From the NCBI RefSeq assembly GCF_019957155.1, contig NZ_JAIPME010000002.1, forward strand, positions 1,488,001 to 1,552,000: a stretch of 64,000 nt of DNA, read 5' to 3'. The notes beneath the pieces were generated by a model that was not told the DNA's origin, searched no databases, and worked only from the letters and a program-made list of their open reading frames with translations. The translations under genes and the position numbers were made by a program. The DNA comes from Anaerococcus murdochii (GTDB lineage Bacteria > Bacillota > Clostridia > Tissierellales > Peptoniphilaceae). Of this stretch, positions 16,294 to 25,173 are shown in pieces; positions within the stretch are counted from its first letter, which is position 1; each line of letters starts with the position of its first letter.

Positions 16294-17691
16294 TTATCCA
16301 ATGATTGAAAGTATGGATGAGATTGGATATTTTGAATTTATTCTTTGGTTGTACTCTAGATACCTATTTGGGTTTTCGGACCTGGCTGTATTTAGGGAAA
16401 TAATGAGCCCTGAATGGTCAAGAACGAAAAGAGATGGTGGAAACTCGTAAATCCTATCTTCAGCTGTAGGATTAGGATCAAGTGCGTTTTTCACCACATA
16501 TGCATTTGATGATTCCTTAAGGATTGAAGCAAGCTTAATCGCTTCGTTGGCCGTATTTGAATTTGTCAAAATATAAATATTTCTTGATGCAAAAGTCGGG
16601 TCTTTTTTAATTTTTAAGGAAACCTGGTCGTAGTACATATAAGGATCAAGGTCGAAATGCTCGATTTTTTCCTTATATTTACTAGAAAGATTTTTTACAA
16701 AGGCTGTTTGATAAGGTGAATTTTCATCAGATTTTATATCTTTTAGATTATTTTCAATCAAATTTCCCCTGTAGAAAATCAAGTCTTTCTTGGTGTAGTC
16801 TTGGTGGATAAAATACTTGGCAAATTCGTTTACAAATAAATTGTTTAGCGAATTATTATCTGACAAGTCAATTACCATAGTAGAAATACCAGGTGCTGCT
16901 GTGACATTTTTAATTACTTCATCAATAATTTTTTTAAGGTCATTTACCCTAAAATTTGGTAGGGAAATCCTTAAAACATAGCCGCTTTCGATGCCAACTG
17001 AAGCTTCGTTAACATTTTTATCGTTTATTATCCTTTTATAGCGGTTTACAACCTGTGGATTTTCCAAAATTTCCTTCATGGCAGATCCGGTTTTGTTTTT
17101 ATAGTAGTTAAATAAGTCGGTATAGCTATCCTTATCCAAAATCTTTGTGTAGGAGTCATTTATCAGGCTCAAATATTCACCTAAGAGCATAAAGAAATCT
17201 TGGTCGGTCTTTGAGCTGGTAATTTTTTTCCTGTATTCATCGCTTTTTTTTGTAAATTCTCCAAAAGATTCTGCATTTGACTTATCAACAGCAAAATTTT
17301 TGACTATGGTTTCATAGAGAATATCAAAGTCAGCGCTTTTCTCGGCACTGGTGAGACTCCTGCCTTCGGTAGAGGAGATGAAAGCTGTTTTTGATAGGTC
17401 ATCAAGGACCTCATCTCTGAAGGCAGGATAGCCGGTCTTGGCATAGGTATTTAACCTTTTGATTATAAAAAAGCTTGGAATTACTATTAGTAATACTGCA
17501 AGGGCAGAGAGAATTATCCTGCGCCTTTTGTAGACTCTTTCTCTCTCACGCCTGGATCTTTTTCTCCTAGATATTTCTCTTGGAGTAAGATTTTCATCAT
17601 CTTTTACAATCCTGATTTGACTAGGCCTAGACTCTTTCCTTCTTGTATTTTCTGTTTTTCTTCTAGAGTAATTTCTCTTTCTTCTTGTCAT
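16294..17691 (-). CDS. S41 peptidase-like membrane-anchored protein, probably catalytically degenerate
   Basis: A 465-residue protein. A highly basic cytoplasmic tail (about residues 1-56, many RR/RRK) precedes one membrane segment (58-77) and a large outer domain. That domain resembles the C-terminal-processing (S41) peptidase fold: FDILYETIVKNFA at the start, strand-helix blocks (ISLPNFRVNDLKKIIDEV, MVIDLSDNNSL) and YILTNSNTANEAIKLASIL (about 375-393), where active S41 enzymes carry the nucleophile Ser in a TASxxE-type motif. Here Asn occupies that place, so it may be a binding protein rather than a protease. It overlaps the upstream kinase by 29 bases, hence is co-expressed with it. Confidence 0.5.
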   Translation of the reverse strand: MTRRKRNYSRRKTENTRRKESRPSQIRIVKDDENLTPREISRRKRSRRERERVYKRRRIILSALAVLLIVIPSFFIIKRLNTYAKTGYPAFRDEVLDDLSKTAFISSTEGRSLTSAEKSADFDILYETIVKNFAVDKSNAESFGEFTKKSDEYRKKITSSKTDQDFFMLLGEYLSLINDSYTKILDKDSYTDLFNYYKNKTGSAMKEILENPQVVNRYKRIINDKNVNEASVGIESGYVLRISLPNFRVNDLKKIIDEVIKNVTAAPGISTMVIDLSDNNSLNNLFVNEFAKYFIHQDYTKKDLIFYRGNLIENNLKDIKSDENSPYQTAFVKNLSSKYKEKIEHFDLDPYMYYDQVSLKIKKDPTFASRNIYILTNSNTANEAIKLASILKESSNAYVVKNALDPNPTAEDRIYEFPPSLFVLDHSGLIISLNTARSENPNRYLEYNQRINSKYPISSILSIIG

Positions 17692-19027
17692 TGGTCATCC
17701 TGTTATTTTTTTCGAAAATTATAGCAAAATCGCTGCCTTCGCCAAGCTTTGATTTTACTTTAATCTTGCCAGATAGGGCTTCGACGAAATTTTTTGTAAT
17801 GGCAAGGCCGAGGCCAACGCCATTTTCCTTAGTATTTCTAGCATCTTCAACCCTATAAAATCTTTCAAAAATTCTCTGTATATTATCTTCTTCGATACCA
17901 ATACCAGTATCAATTACATTTATAATAATTTCCTTGTCAGTTTCTCTAAGGTGGATATCAATGGTTCCGTCCTTGCCAATAGCCTTGATAGCGTTTGAGA
18001 CAAGGTTTTGGATAATTTGAGTGAGTTTATCTCTGTCAGTTGAAAATATAACATCCTTGTCAAGGTGGGTTTCAATAGTGATATTATTTAATCTCGCCTT
18101 GGCAAGAAAGGTAGATGCAATATTTTCAATCAATTCAGTAATATTAACATTAGATTTAGATAAAATGGCATAGGACACATTTTCATCAAAGGTATTTTTA
18201 AGACCTACTACAAGGCCCTCAAGCCTTATAATTTCATTTGATAAAATATCCAAAGTCGCTGGATCTGCATCCACAACACCGTCTTTCATAGCCTCAATGT
18301 AGAGTTTGAGATTGGTAAGGGGAGTTCTAAGCTCGTGGGAAATATCCTGGGCGTATTGCTTTCTTATGGATTCCTGTTTTTTTAGGTTGTTTGACAGATA
18401 ATTTATATTATCTCTTAAGCTTTCTATTTCTTGAATATCAGAATCTTCCACAATTACATCATAGTTTCCTTCCTTGATGGCAACTGTTGATTCGTCTATA
18501 GATATAATTGGTTTTGAAATATTTGTCGAAAGAATAATAGCTATCACAAGGCCAATGGCAAGGGAAATTGTGATTGCATACAAAACTGCCTGGGTAAAAT
18601 TACCTTTCATTTCATTTACGCCAGTGTAGTCTCTATTGTAGTAAATTTCTATCTTTCCTGCCTTGGAATTGTTATTCTCATCGATAAAACTATATTCCTT
18701 GGTCAAAATCTTTGAATGGTCCGACTCGTCACGGCCCTTCAATTCCTTGATTAGATTATTATTTTCATCGTAATATTTTATATCTACCATTTGGTCGATG
18801 GCCATATTCGAAAGATAAGCCCACATAGATTGGCCGCTTATATTTGGATCGTTGTTTAACCTTGTAAATTGCTCTACAACTTCCTTGGGCCTCTTATCGT
18901 CTATAGCCTTAAAAAGGTCATTGTAGTTGATTGTGACAAGGAGGGTAATAAGGATAGAAAAAACTAAGATACAGGAAAGAATCCCCGCTATAAAGTTTTT
19001 TATTATCTTATTCTTGAGGGTAGTCAT
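17663..19027 (-). CDS. HAMP-domain sensor histidine kinase
   Basis: A 454-residue classical sensor kinase. Membrane segments lie at about residues 11-33 and 146-168, with an outer sensor loop of about 110 residues between them. A HAMP domain follows (169-220), then HisKA with H231 in DISHELRTPLTNLK, and HATPase_c with NLVSNAIKA (N box), DTGIGI (G1) and GVGLGLAITK (G2). It overlaps the upstream regulator by 20 bases and the downstream S41-like gene by 29 bases, so the three genes form one tightly coupled unit. The protease-like neighbour suggests an envelope-stress signal; the true stimulus is unknown. Confidence 0.9.
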   Translation of the reverse strand: MTTLKNKIIKNFIAGILSCILVFSILITLLVTINYNDLFKAIDDKRPKEVVEQFTRLNNDPNISGQSMWAYLSNMAIDQMVDIKYYDENNNLIKELKGRDESDHSKILTKEYSFIDENNNSKAGKIEIYYNRDYTGVNEMKGNFTQAVLYAITISLAIGLVIAIILSTNISKPIISIDESTVAIKEGNYDVIVEDSDIQEIESLRDNINYLSNNLKKQESIRKQYAQDISHELRTPLTNLKLYIEAMKDGVVDADPATLDILSNEIIRLEGLVVGLKNTFDENVSYAILSKSNVNITELIENIASTFLAKARLNNITIETHLDKDVIFSTDRDKLTQIIQNLVSNAIKAIGKDGTIDIHLRETDKEIIINVIDTGIGIEEDNIQRIFERFYRVEDARNTKENGVGLGLAITKNFVEALSGKIKVKSKLGEGSDFAIIFEKNNRMTNDKKKEKLL

Positions 19028-19721
19028 CTATACCGCCAGACTTATAACCCATGCCGTAGATGGTTTTGATATACATTGGTTTTTTTGGATTGTCTTCGAT
19101 TTTTTGCCTGATGTTTTTGATGTGGGTATCAATAGCCCTGTCATATGCATCGTAGTCATAACCGAAGGTAATTTCTATAATCTCATCCCTGGTATAAATC
19201 TTGTTAGGGTTTGAAAATAGGGTCTTAAGGATAGAAAATTCATTTTTTGTTAGGTATATTTCCACACCGTCCTTGAAAAATCTGTTGTATTCAAGGTCCA
19301 TTTCAAGCCTACCATCAAGGGTTTTAATAATATCAGCCCTTGGGATATTGTATTTTTCGATACGTCTAAGGACAGCTTTGATTCTTTCTATAAGCTCCCT
19401 TGCAGAAAATGGTTTGGTTACATAATCATCAGCTCCAAGCCTTAGGCCAGTGACCTTATCGTCCTCTTCAACCTTGGCAGATAGCATGATTACTGGTACT
19501 GAGGACCTATTTCTGATTTCCTTCATCACATCTTCGCCAAGCATTTTTGGTAGCATTAGATCAAGGATAACAAGGTCAATATCTTCTGATAAAAACTTCT
19601 TTAGTCCTTCTTCACCGTCAAAGGCCTGGTAAACTTCATAGCCTTCTTTGACTAGGTAGGACTTAACGATATTATTGATACTTTCTTCGTCTTCTATTAT
19701 TAAAATTTTAATCTTTTCCAT
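19008..19721 (-). CDS. OmpR-family response regulator
   Basis: A 237-residue regulator. The receiver has the acidic residues in IIEDEES, phospho-acceptor D54 (VILDLMLPK), switch Ser in MLSAK and Lys in VTKPFSARE. The winged-helix domain carries the recognition-helix region AIDTHIKNIRQKI and the wing IYGMGYK. It is the first gene of the minus-strand unit with its cognate HAMP kinase and has its own extended -10 promoter. Its target genes cannot be told from sequence. It is probably not a VanR, because no van resistance genes are nearby. Confidence 0.9.
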   Translation of the reverse strand: MEKIKILIIEDEESINNIVKSYLVKEGYEVYQAFDGEEGLKKFLSEDIDLVILDLMLPKMLGEDVMKEIRNRSSVPVIMLSAKVEEDDKVTGLRLGADDYVTKPFSARELIERIKAVLRRIEKYNIPRADIIKTLDGRLEMDLEYNRFFKDGVEIYLTKNEFSILKTLFSNPNKIYTRDEIIEITFGYDYDAYDRAIDTHIKNIRQKIEDNPKKPMYIKTIYGMGYKSGGIDDYPQE

Positions 19722-19739
19722 AGTTCACCTTCCACAATT

Positions 19740-19748
19740 ATTATACCA
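19740..19748 (-). promoter_or_regulatory. Extended -10 promoter of the two-component operon
   Basis: On the minus strand TGGTATAAT (TATAAT at 19745-19740). A TTGACG lies 20 bases further upstream (19771-19766), which is too far for an ideal -35, so the extended -10 probably carries the promoter. Confidence 0.6.
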
Positions 19749-19847
19749 TATTCAGGCCAATATTTCGTCAATCTTTAGCTAATGTTTAAAATAATGAAAA
19801 TTGGATATAAATATAAGGAGAAAATAATGAAACCCAAAGGAGGAAAT

Positions 19848-20099
19848 ATGGGAAATTTAGGATTTATTTGGACATTAATTATAGGAGCCCTTGCAGGTTA
19901 TATTGCAAGTAGAATAATGAAAAGAGACGCCGAAATGGGCGGCATTGCAAATATATTTACAGGTGTGCTTGGTGGTTACCTTGGTAACTGGCTACTTGGA
20001 AACTATATGGGAGGCAAATTCTCACAAATAATTTCAGCTGTAATAGGTGCAGTAATTTTATTATTCATCCTAGGATTAATCCAAAACCGAAAAAAATAA
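19848..20099 (+). CDS. YeaQ/YmgE (GlsB, transglycosylase-associated) family small membrane protein
   Basis: An 83-residue, very hydrophobic protein with three membrane segments: FIWTLIIGALAGYIASRIM, GGIANIFTGVLGGYLGNWLL and ISAVIGAVILLFILGLI. The glycine-rich pattern and the RIM/GG turn match the YeaQ/YmgE family, which is often stress-induced and of unknown mechanism. I start at 19848, with AAAGGAGG 4 bases upstream, because family members begin right at the first membrane helix. A second ATG at 19827 with AAGGAG 6 bases upstream would add seven residues and cannot be excluded. Confidence 0.8.
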   Translation: MGNLGFIWTLIIGALAGYIASRIMKRDAEMGGIANIFTGVLGGYLGNWLLGNYMGGKFSQIISAVIGAVILLFILGLIQNRKK

Positions 20100-20107
20100 G
20101 AATTTAT

Positions 20108-20131
20108 GCCAGGCTTGAGCCTGGCTTTTTT
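20108..20131 (+). terminator. Rho-independent terminator
   Basis: GCCAGGC, TTGA loop, GCCTGGC, then TTTTTT. It lies 8 bases after the small membrane protein's stop. Confidence 0.93.
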
Positions 20132-20262
20132 ATATGCAAATCAATATATTTTATTTAAGAATAATACAATTTGAAATCTACATAATAAACTTGAACGTAA
20201 TTTGATCAATAGAGGAGAGCATTATTGGTTAAATATTGCATATGAAACAAATTATTATATAG

Positions 20263-20290
20263 AAAAAGGGGCTGCGTCTGCAGTCCCTTT
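20263..20290 (-). terminator. Terminator after the penicillin-binding protein gene
   Basis: On the minus strand GGGACTGC, AGAC loop, GCAGCCCC (one A/C mismatch), followed by TTTTT. It starts just after the minus-strand stop codon. Confidence 0.75.
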
Positions 20291-20294
20291 TAAC

Positions 20295-23198
20295 TTATGG
20301 TTCTGGATTTTCAGGGTTTTCTTCTGGATGACTTTCTTTTTCTTCGCCTTCAGGTTTTTCTCCATTTTCTCCTTTTTTATCTTTATCTTTGTCCTTATCC
20401 TTATCTTTTTCTTCGTCCTCGTCTTCATCTTCCTCTTCGCCTAGGTCTGAATAGGCTTTTGGCATCCTGTTTTTCCAGTCTCTAGGATAGATATTGCCGA
20501 AGTTTGCTGGATTGTAGTTGGACTTTGGATTTATAAAGGACCTTGTTGTTACGAATTCTTCAGGAGTCTGTTCACTTACTAGGAGGTTGTTCCTAGAATC
20601 GACAGTAGCCCATTCGTGGACATCATCTTTTTGTGTTGGTTTGTTGTTTGGTCCAAATATTTCTGTTCTTACAGTTCCCCTAGGATCTGCATATGAAGCT
20701 TTTGTTGGAAGCATACCGCTCATGGTATCAACTTCCATAGAGATAATTCCTTTTGGCACTTCAAATTGTGCAGGTTCATATCCTTCGAGGATTTTATTAT
20801 TTATCACATTCCACATGAGGGCTGCACGATCTGCAGAGTTACCTGTTAGGGAAATATTTTGGTTATCACAACCCATCCAGATTCCAACTGTATAATAAGG
20901 GGTATAACCCATACACCAAAAGTCGTTATCATCATCTGTTGTACCAGTTTTTGTAGCAAATTCTGTTCCGTTTAGGAAGATATTTCCATAAAACTTGCCC
21001 GCATCTTCTAGGGCAGAAGTGATTTGGTAAGCTGTTTCTGGACTTGTAACCTCGTGAGAAATCTTATCCTTATCTTCAAATAAAACCTTGCCTGTTGAGT
21101 CAACTATTTTTGAAAATGTAAGTGGCTCAAGATATTTACCGCCATTTGCAAGGGCTGCGTAGGCACCAGTCATATCTAGGGCTGTAAGGCCGTTTGTCAT
21201 GGCACCAAGTCCCATAGCTGCAAGGTTTTCGTCGTTGGTTTCCCTGTTTTCATCACTTGTTACAAAGTTATCTTTGCCATCTTCTTTTATAATGCCAAAG
21301 TTTTTGAGATATTGTAGTGATGTGTCAATACCAACCTTGTCAAGGGTTGATACTGCAGTTGTATTTATGGAAAGTTTGAGGGCTTCTCTTAGAGGCTTAA
21401 CTCCCATAAAGTATCCATAGACGTTGTTTGGCCAAGGCTTGCCATCTTCATCCATCATAAAAGGTACATCATCAAGGCCTGTTGCAAGGTTAAATCCATT
21501 GTCAAGGGCTGGGGTATAAGTTGCAAGAGGTTTCATTGATGAACCAGGTTGGCGGGGAACAGATGAGGCCCTGTCTAAGATCCTTTGGCCTTTTTGATCA
21601 CGTCCACCCATGATTGCCTTGATGTGGCCAGTCTTGTGGTCAATAATTACAGATGATGATTGAGGCTGGATAACCCCTTCTAGGTCCATAGCATAAAAGT
21701 CCTTGCTTACAGAAAATGTTCCGTCTTCGTAAGATTTTATGAAGTTTTCGTTTTCATCTAAATAATTCTTGGCAATAACAATATGTTCTTCATCGTCTAG
21801 GTAGATATTTTTATTAGAAGTAAGATCAACCATACCAACCCTGTGGGTTCTTAGGTTTTTATTTTCCTCATCTAGGGAATAGTAGTCTCTAAAAACTAGC
21901 TTGGTTTGGTCTAGGTAGGCCTTATTTGTAGTTAAAACTAAATTTCCCTTATCATCAAGGTGGGCATCATCGGCTGAAAGCCTGATGTCGTTGTTTTCAT
22001 TTAGGAAATTATTCCTTGCATAGTAAAGGAGCCTACCGCTTGAATTTACAATATTTCCCCACTTATCATATTTCATGTCAAGGAGGGGAGGAACATTCCA
22101 ACCAGAAGTATCACCCATGAGGTAGGATGAAAAGTTAGCATATATATCTTCAAGTTTTCTTTGCATTTCTTGGTCAAGGGTTGTTGTAATCTTAAGTCCG
22201 CCATAATAAAGCCTGTCCCAAGCTTGGTTTTCACTCATATCTTGAGTTTCCATTAGTTTTGCTACAACTTGCTTTTCAAGAAGGGTGTTGAAATATGATG
22301 TAATTTCTGTATTTGCCCTTTCGGCAGGTTCTATTGATTTGGCAATGTCAAAGCTTTTCGCTTCTTCCATTTCCTCTTCGCTAATATAACCAAGCTCTAG
22401 CATCTTATCTAGGACATAATTTTCTCTTTTAAGTGGTGCATCATTAAAAACTGCAGAATATTTTGTCCCGTCAATGGTAAATTCTCCAAGAACTCTCTCA
22501 TCAGTCACTTCACTTGTCTTAATAGCCTTATAGAGAGAATATTCTGATGGAGATTGGACAATACCTGCAAGAGCCGCACATTGGGCAAGGTTTAAGTCCT
22601 TTACATCCTTGTTAAAATAAGTATTTGCAGCAGCTTGGACACCGTAGGAATTTTGCCCCATAAAGACCCTATTGAGGTAGGCACCTAAGATTTCCTCTTT
22701 TGAAAGGTGGTCTTCTATCTCAAGGGCTAGGTATATTTCCTTAATCTTTCTTTGGTAGGTTTGGTCGTTTGTAAGGTAGGTATTTCTAGCAAGCTGTTGG
22801 GTAATAGTTGACCCACCTCTAACAATGCCGCCTGCCTTGATATTTTCAAACATTGAACCAATTATAGAAACAATATCTATACCCTTATGTTCCTTAAACC
22901 TTTCGTCTTCAACAGCTATGAAGGCGTTTTTTAAATTGTCTGGTATTTGATCATAGGGAACAATTTCTCTATATTGGCTTGTAGCAATTGCATCAACTTC
23001 GTTGCCATCTTCATCAACGACAGTCGAGTTTTGACTCATTTCAAATTTGATTGCATCTGCATCTATCTCTGGTGCAGTCTTCATAACTTCAAGGATTGCT
23101 CCTCCGGTTATTCCTGCAAAAACTATCATAATCGACCCTATGAATAGGATAACTATTAGTAGGAGTTTTAATATGATAGCGGATATTTTTTTAGTCAT
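20295..23198 (-). CDS. Class A penicillin-binding protein (PBP1A-type) with acidic C-terminal tail
   Basis: A 967-residue bifunctional peptidoglycan synthase. An N-terminal membrane anchor (about residues 10-32) is followed by the GT51 transglycosylase domain (EDERFKEHKGID near 97, RGGSTITQQLARN near 130) and the transpeptidase domain with SSMK (about S552), SIN (about 610) and KTG (about 749). It polymerises lipid II glycan and cross-links peptides outside the membrane. The last ~50 residues are an extreme Asp/Glu/Lys run ending in Glu/Pro repeats. A CGGAGG precedes the start. It is longer than typical PBP1A because of a transpeptidase-domain insertion (about 370-500) and the tail. Confidence 0.93.
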   Translation of the reverse strand: MTKKISAIILKLLLIVILFIGSIMIVFAGITGGAILEVMKTAPEIDADAIKFEMSQNSTVVDEDGNEVDAIATSQYREIVPYDQIPDNLKNAFIAVEDERFKEHKGIDIVSIIGSMFENIKAGGIVRGGSTITQQLARNTYLTNDQTYQRKIKEIYLALEIEDHLSKEEILGAYLNRVFMGQNSYGVQAAANTYFNKDVKDLNLAQCAALAGIVQSPSEYSLYKAIKTSEVTDERVLGEFTIDGTKYSAVFNDAPLKRENYVLDKMLELGYISEEEMEEAKSFDIAKSIEPAERANTEITSYFNTLLEKQVVAKLMETQDMSENQAWDRLYYGGLKITTTLDQEMQRKLEDIYANFSSYLMGDTSGWNVPPLLDMKYDKWGNIVNSSGRLLYYARNNFLNENNDIRLSADDAHLDDKGNLVLTTNKAYLDQTKLVFRDYYSLDEENKNLRTHRVGMVDLTSNKNIYLDDEEHIVIAKNYLDENENFIKSYEDGTFSVSKDFYAMDLEGVIQPQSSSVIIDHKTGHIKAIMGGRDQKGQRILDRASSVPRQPGSSMKPLATYTPALDNGFNLATGLDDVPFMMDEDGKPWPNNVYGYFMGVKPLREALKLSINTTAVSTLDKVGIDTSLQYLKNFGIIKEDGKDNFVTSDENRETNDENLAAMGLGAMTNGLTALDMTGAYAALANGGKYLEPLTFSKIVDSTGKVLFEDKDKISHEVTSPETAYQITSALEDAGKFYGNIFLNGTEFATKTGTTDDDNDFWCMGYTPYYTVGIWMGCDNQNISLTGNSADRAALMWNVINNKILEGYEPAQFEVPKGIISMEVDTMSGMLPTKASYADPRGTVRTEIFGPNNKPTQKDDVHEWATVDSRNNLLVSEQTPEEFVTTRSFINPKSNYNPANFGNIYPRDWKNRMPKAYSDLGEEEDEDEDEEKDKDKDKDKDKKGENGEKPEGEEKESHPEENPENPEP

Positions 23199-23313
23199 GT
23201 GGCCTCCGTTTAATTTTTAATTTATACTTACTTCTATTTTATCATTTTTTGCGGGTAAGTTCCATCCTTTATTAAATTTTAGATAAAAGTATAATGAAAT
23301 GGAAAGGATTTTT

Positions 23314-24549
23314 ATGCAAGAAGTTATACAAGTCAACGTCCTAGGTAAGGATGATGACGAAGAAATAAAAATATATGAATTAGAATCTCTGATTAACACT
23401 GCTGGTGGCGAGTCAGTTGCCTTTGTAAGCCAAGTTGTGACTAAGGTTAACCCAAGGTTTTATATAGGCAAGGGCAAGCTTGAAGAAATCAGAGATTTGG
23501 CAGATAAATTAGAAGTTAAGACAGTAATATTTGATGTGGAATTATCGGCCAGTCAATTATATAACCTAGAAGAAGAATTAAAACTAAAGGTTGTTGACTG
23601 GACATCTTTAATTTTGGATATTTTTGCCCAAAGGGCCCATACCAAGGAAGCTAGGCTTAAAATAAAACTAGCCCAACTTAAATACCAACTACCAAGGATA
23701 AACAAGTGGTTTGCCTATCTATCACGCCAGGCAGGTGGAATTGGAACCAGAGGTCCAGGTGAAACCATGCTTGAGACTGATAGGAGGGCTATTGAAAGGG
23801 ACATCAGGTCCTTAGAAAAGGCCCTAAAAGATATAGAAAAAACCAAGCGCCTAAATCGTAAATCTAGGGATAGTACCTATAATATTTCCTTAGTTGGTTA
23901 TACAAATGCCGGAAAATCTACGATCTTAAATGGAATGATGAAATTATTTGGGTCAGAAAAATATGTTTATTCTGATGACCTTCTTTTCGCAACCTTAGAT
24001 ACATCCACAAGACGCCTTGATTTTTCAAATACCAAGGTCACTCTTACAGATACTGTTGGTTTTATAGACAACCTATCAAAGGAATTAAATGATTCCTTCC
24101 TAACAACCCTAGAAGAAATCAAGTTTGCTGATATGCTTTTAATTGTAATTGATTCTTCAAATAATATAGAAGGGCAAATTGCAACTATAGACAAGTCCCT
24201 ATCTGAAATTGAGATGGATGATAAGGAAATAATCTATGTTTTCAATAAGATGGATAGGATTAAGGATGATACAGCGGTTTCTTTGTACAAGAGGGACTAT
24301 GAGAGGATTTTTATCTCGGCTAAGGATGATAAGGATCTTGAGAGATTAAAAGATGAGATTGTAAAGGTCATCAAGGAAGACTATAGAGAGGTTACCATGC
24401 ACATTCCTTTTTCTAAGGGAGCGGTCCTTGATTATTTTATGACCAATTACGATATTCTAAAAACAGATTATGATAATGAGGGGACTATTATTAACCTTGA
24501 GATAAATAAGGGAGACTATGGTAAGTATGAATCCTACATCAACAAATGA
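23314..24549 (+). CDS. hflX: GTPase HflX
   Basis: A 411-residue ribosome-associated GTPase of the HflX family, which binds the 50S subunit and can split stalled ribosomes. The N-terminal HflX domain shows FYIGKGKLEEI and the glycine-rich linker GGIGTRGPGETMLETDRR. The GTPase domain has G1 GYTNAGKST, G3 DTVGFI and G4 NKMD. The ATG at 23314 has AAAGGA 5 bases upstream; the in-frame ATG at 23299 has none. It overlaps the YigZ-family gene by 32 bases and heads the hflX-yigZ-yebC-lgt group. Confidence 0.95.
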   Translation: MQEVIQVNVLGKDDDEEIKIYELESLINTAGGESVAFVSQVVTKVNPRFYIGKGKLEEIRDLADKLEVKTVIFDVELSASQLYNLEEELKLKVVDWTSLILDIFAQRAHTKEARLKIKLAQLKYQLPRINKWFAYLSRQAGGIGTRGPGETMLETDRRAIERDIRSLEKALKDIEKTKRLNRKSRDSTYNISLVGYTNAGKSTILNGMMKLFGSEKYVYSDDLLFATLDTSTRRLDFSNTKVTLTDTVGFIDNLSKELNDSFLTTLEEIKFADMLLIVIDSSNNIEGQIATIDKSLSEIEMDDKEIIYVFNKMDRIKDDTAVSLYKRDYERIFISAKDDKDLERLKDEIVKVIKEDYREVTMHIPFSKGAVLDYFMTNYDILKTDYDNEGTIINLEINKGDYGKYESYINK

Positions 24550-25171
24550 CTACAAGACAATAAAGGGTACTGTGGTTTCTGAGTTTGAGGTTGAAAAATC
24601 AGTCTTCATCACAACTGCTAAGCACGTTGAAAGTGAAGAAGAAGCCATAGAATTTATAGAAGAAATTAGGGAAAAATATAAGGACGCAACTCACAATTGC
24701 ACAGCCTATATAATTAACAAAACCCCTGTAATTAAAAGATATAATGACGACGGCGAGCCCCAGGGTTCTGCAGGACTTCCTATGTTATCAGTTTTAGAAA
24801 AAGAGGAAGTCACAAATGTAGCTGTGGTCGTAACAAGGTATTTTGGAGGCAAACTTCTTGGCAAGGGCGGGCTAATCCGTGCCTACACCAAGGGAGTGGC
24901 TGATACAGTCGGCCCAAATGCCCTTTACAAAAGAGACTATTTGAGAGTAGAATTAATTTTGTCTTATACTATCCTAGGTCAAATCGAAAATTATTTGAAT
25001 GAAGAAAAGTACCAAGTGATTGACAAGGCTTACACAGATGAAGTTAAAATTGAGCTTTACGTAAGAAGTGACAGGTACGAGAAATTTTCTGAAGACCTAA
25101 TAAATATGACAAGTGCAAATATTATTATAAATAAAAAAGAAGAGCTGATGCTCTATGAAGTAAGGAGTTAA
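24518..25171 (+). CDS. YigZ/IMPACT family protein
   Basis: A 217-residue protein of the YigZ/IMPACT family. The N-terminal UPF0029 domain has EKSVFITTAKHV, NCTAYI, the signature NDDGEPQGSAGLPML and VVTRYFGGKLLGKGGLIRAYT; a C-terminal ferredoxin-like DUF1949 domain follows. The biochemical role is uncertain, and relatives affect translation control or proline peptide handling. Start choice is ambiguous: AAGGGAG at 24508-24514 lies 3 bases before the ATG at 24518 and 12 before the one at 24527. The start region overlaps the end of hflX, consistent with coupled expression. Confidence 0.88.
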   Translation: MVSMNPTSTNDYKTIKGTVVSEFEVEKSVFITTAKHVESEEEAIEFIEEIREKYKDATHNCTAYIINKTPVIKRYNDDGEPQGSAGLPMLSVLEKEEVTNVAVVVTRYFGGKLLGKGGLIRAYTKGVADTVGPNALYKRDYLRVELILSYTILGQIENYLNEEKYQVIDKAYTDEVKIELYVRSDRYEKFSEDLINMTSANIIINKKEELMLYEVRS

Positions 25172-25173
25172 AA

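Noticed and set aside
17663..19721. A vancomycin-type VanRS system
   Set aside because: The regulator and kinase are generic OmpR/HAMP types, and no van ligase, dehydrogenase or dipeptidase is adjacent.
20202..20485. Plus-strand Phe/Leu-rich frames opposite the end of the penicillin-binding protein gene
   Set aside because: They are the complement of its Asp/Glu/Lys-rich tail, have no ribosome binding site and run into the gene.
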